From: Trissonchulus latispiculum
Taxonomy: Eukaryota; Nematoda; Enoplea; Enoplida; Ironidae
Length of the DNA stretch: 64,000 nucleotides
Assembly: GCA_030248195.1 (NCBI GenBank)
Contig: JASAND010012684.1
Coordinates: 1 to 64,000 of the forward strand
Direction of reading: 5' to 3'
Positions 62,954 to 64,000 of this stretch are shown in pieces. The position numbers and the translations under genes were made by a program. Within the stretch, counting starts at the first letter, position 1; each line of letters begins with the position of its first letter. The notes beneath the pieces were generated by a model, which saw only the letters and a list, made by a program, of their open reading frames with translations, was not told the origin of the DNA and ran no database searches.

Positions 62954-64000
62954 AGTTTTATTTTACCTTTTATTTTATTATTTGATTAATTCAAAAATTA
63001 CGGGACAGCTCATGTAAACCCCTCCTGTGCGATGGAGGTCTTGAGACGTGTCCATTTTTCTCTTCTTTTACTTTTCTCGTTTTAATTCCATTTTACCTAC
63101 CAAGCCACGGCCTTTATGGCCTAAATTATTCTCTTTATTTGTCACTTTTGGGGTTATTTTTCGTAGTTTTCATGAGTTATGTTATGAGTGGGACCCCAAA
63201 CCCCTGATTCTGAGTTAGAGAGCCCCTTAATTACGGCTCTGAAATTAATAAGCTAGTTAGGAGAAATAACTCCCCACAGCCGGCAACTAGGAGTTGCCGG
63301 CTATGTTCTCATAAAAAACGCCGTATTGCTCAAAAAATCACACTATCAGTATTATGTCTTTATTTCAGCGTTAGGTCGGCATTAAAATCATTAGGTATTA
63401 AAAGTTATAGGGTACTTTAAAGCCAATTCTTAAAACCTGAGTCGTTCTATGTTTAATTTAATTAATTCTGAATTAGCCGTTTAAGAGGAATGGCCGGCTT
63501 CCTCAATCTTTGTAGCATTAACTAATTGTGTATTTAGTTTAAATTATTGCTCTTTGTTGTTAGTAATAATTGCTTGGCAATTATTACTCACTGGCTTTCA
63601 CCAAAGTTCAAGTCAAACCCTTTTTCAAACTTGCAAAGTTTAAGCTTTTCCCGTAAAATTTCTTTTATAGGCAATTCTGAGGAATTGCAAAGCTGTAAGA
63701 GTCGCGCACAACAAAGCTCAAGTTTACAAACTTCTTACACTAATGAGCCTAAGTTTAGTTTATTAAGTTAGTCTAAGTAGCTAGATGGTTATTAATATGA
63801 TTGTTTTGTATGATTAAAGTGTGAATGTTTTGTAAGTCTGAAATGTGAATGTTTTGCAAGAAAGAAGCGTGAGTGTGTTACAAAATTTAGATGTGAATGT
63901 GTCCCCGAAAAAAAGTACCTAAGGTGGTTATTCAGGTAAACCCCTCATGGAGCGTGAGGTTCCGAAATTAACCAAGTTTCAAGAATGTCTGGTTGAATGG

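Larger units (their letters stand above)
61701..64000. repeat. Stem-loop-rich non-coding module, copy B
   Basis: Perfect or near-perfect inverted repeats at 61,850-61,872 (9-bp stem), 61,940-61,992 (14 of 15), 62,377-62,412 (36-base palindrome), 62,567-62,620 (12), 62,647-62,670 (10), 62,773-62,953 (six-hairpin array) and 63,280-63,300 (9), and TCATGTAAA-type hairpins at 63,009-63,045 and 63,930-63,964. CTAGGACGC, CTTATGCCC, CCCCACAGCCGGC and the TCATGTAAA hairpins occur in the same order as in copy A. No credible gene. Confidence 0.65.

Overview
This window is repeat-dominated eukaryotic DNA, probably from an invertebrate animal. Two clues point weakly to a nematode: a degenerate array built on TTAGGC (the usual nematode telomere unit) at 53.9-54.5 kb, and one 7-transmembrane receptor gene resembling nematode chemoreceptors. 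The organism is inference, not proven. The 7TM gene (10.2-11.1 kb, minus strand) is the only ordinary host gene I can support.

About two thirds of the window is Ty3/gypsy-type LTR retrotransposon sequence. Element 1 (about 0.5-4.7 kb, minus) is truncated: an LTR, a tRNA-Arg primer site, a large gag and a remnant of the protease-RT linker. Element 2 (12,712-47,352, plus) has two LTRs about 98.5% identical by eye, a 4-bp CCGA target duplication, and a decayed gag, pol and post-pol region. Element 3 (19,219-36,952, minus, 17.7 kb) lies inside element 2 and has a largely open gag-pol (2720 codons) followed by a second, intact 1509-codon ORF. Without element 3, element 2 is about 16.9 kb (about 17.5 kb if a missing 0.63 kb is counted), so both are giant members of one family. 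All three use the same tRNA-Arg(UCG)-type primer binding site and nearly the same polypurine tract.

The most striking feature is the long ORF downstream of pol. Its C-terminus carries the signature blocks of the NADAR/YbiA (DUF1768) fold. A homologous, broken copy of the whole ORF occupies the same position in element 2, so this accessory gene belongs to the family and was not picked up once. Element 2 also has two short intact ORFs between pol and the NADAR ORF. A second unusual feature is that the 11-base core of the polypurine tract recurs eight times inside gag-pol, always in the sense direction and always read as Lys-Glu-Gly-Val. These are candidate internal plus-strand priming sites.

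From 47.8 to 64 kb there is no convincing gene apart from a Ty1/copia gag scrap near 60.7 kb. The region holds a 202-bp tandem array, a 592-bp tandem array, the TTAGGC-like array, many copies of a quasi-palindrome around GAATTC/GAATCC, and long stretches packed with perfect stem-loops. These include two neighbouring hairpins with different stems but the same loop, a six-hairpin array with a 34-bp period, and a six-unit heat-shock-element-like palindrome. Other repeats are a tRNA-derived SINE (12.0-12.4 kb) and a foldback/MITE-like element split by the insertion of element 2.
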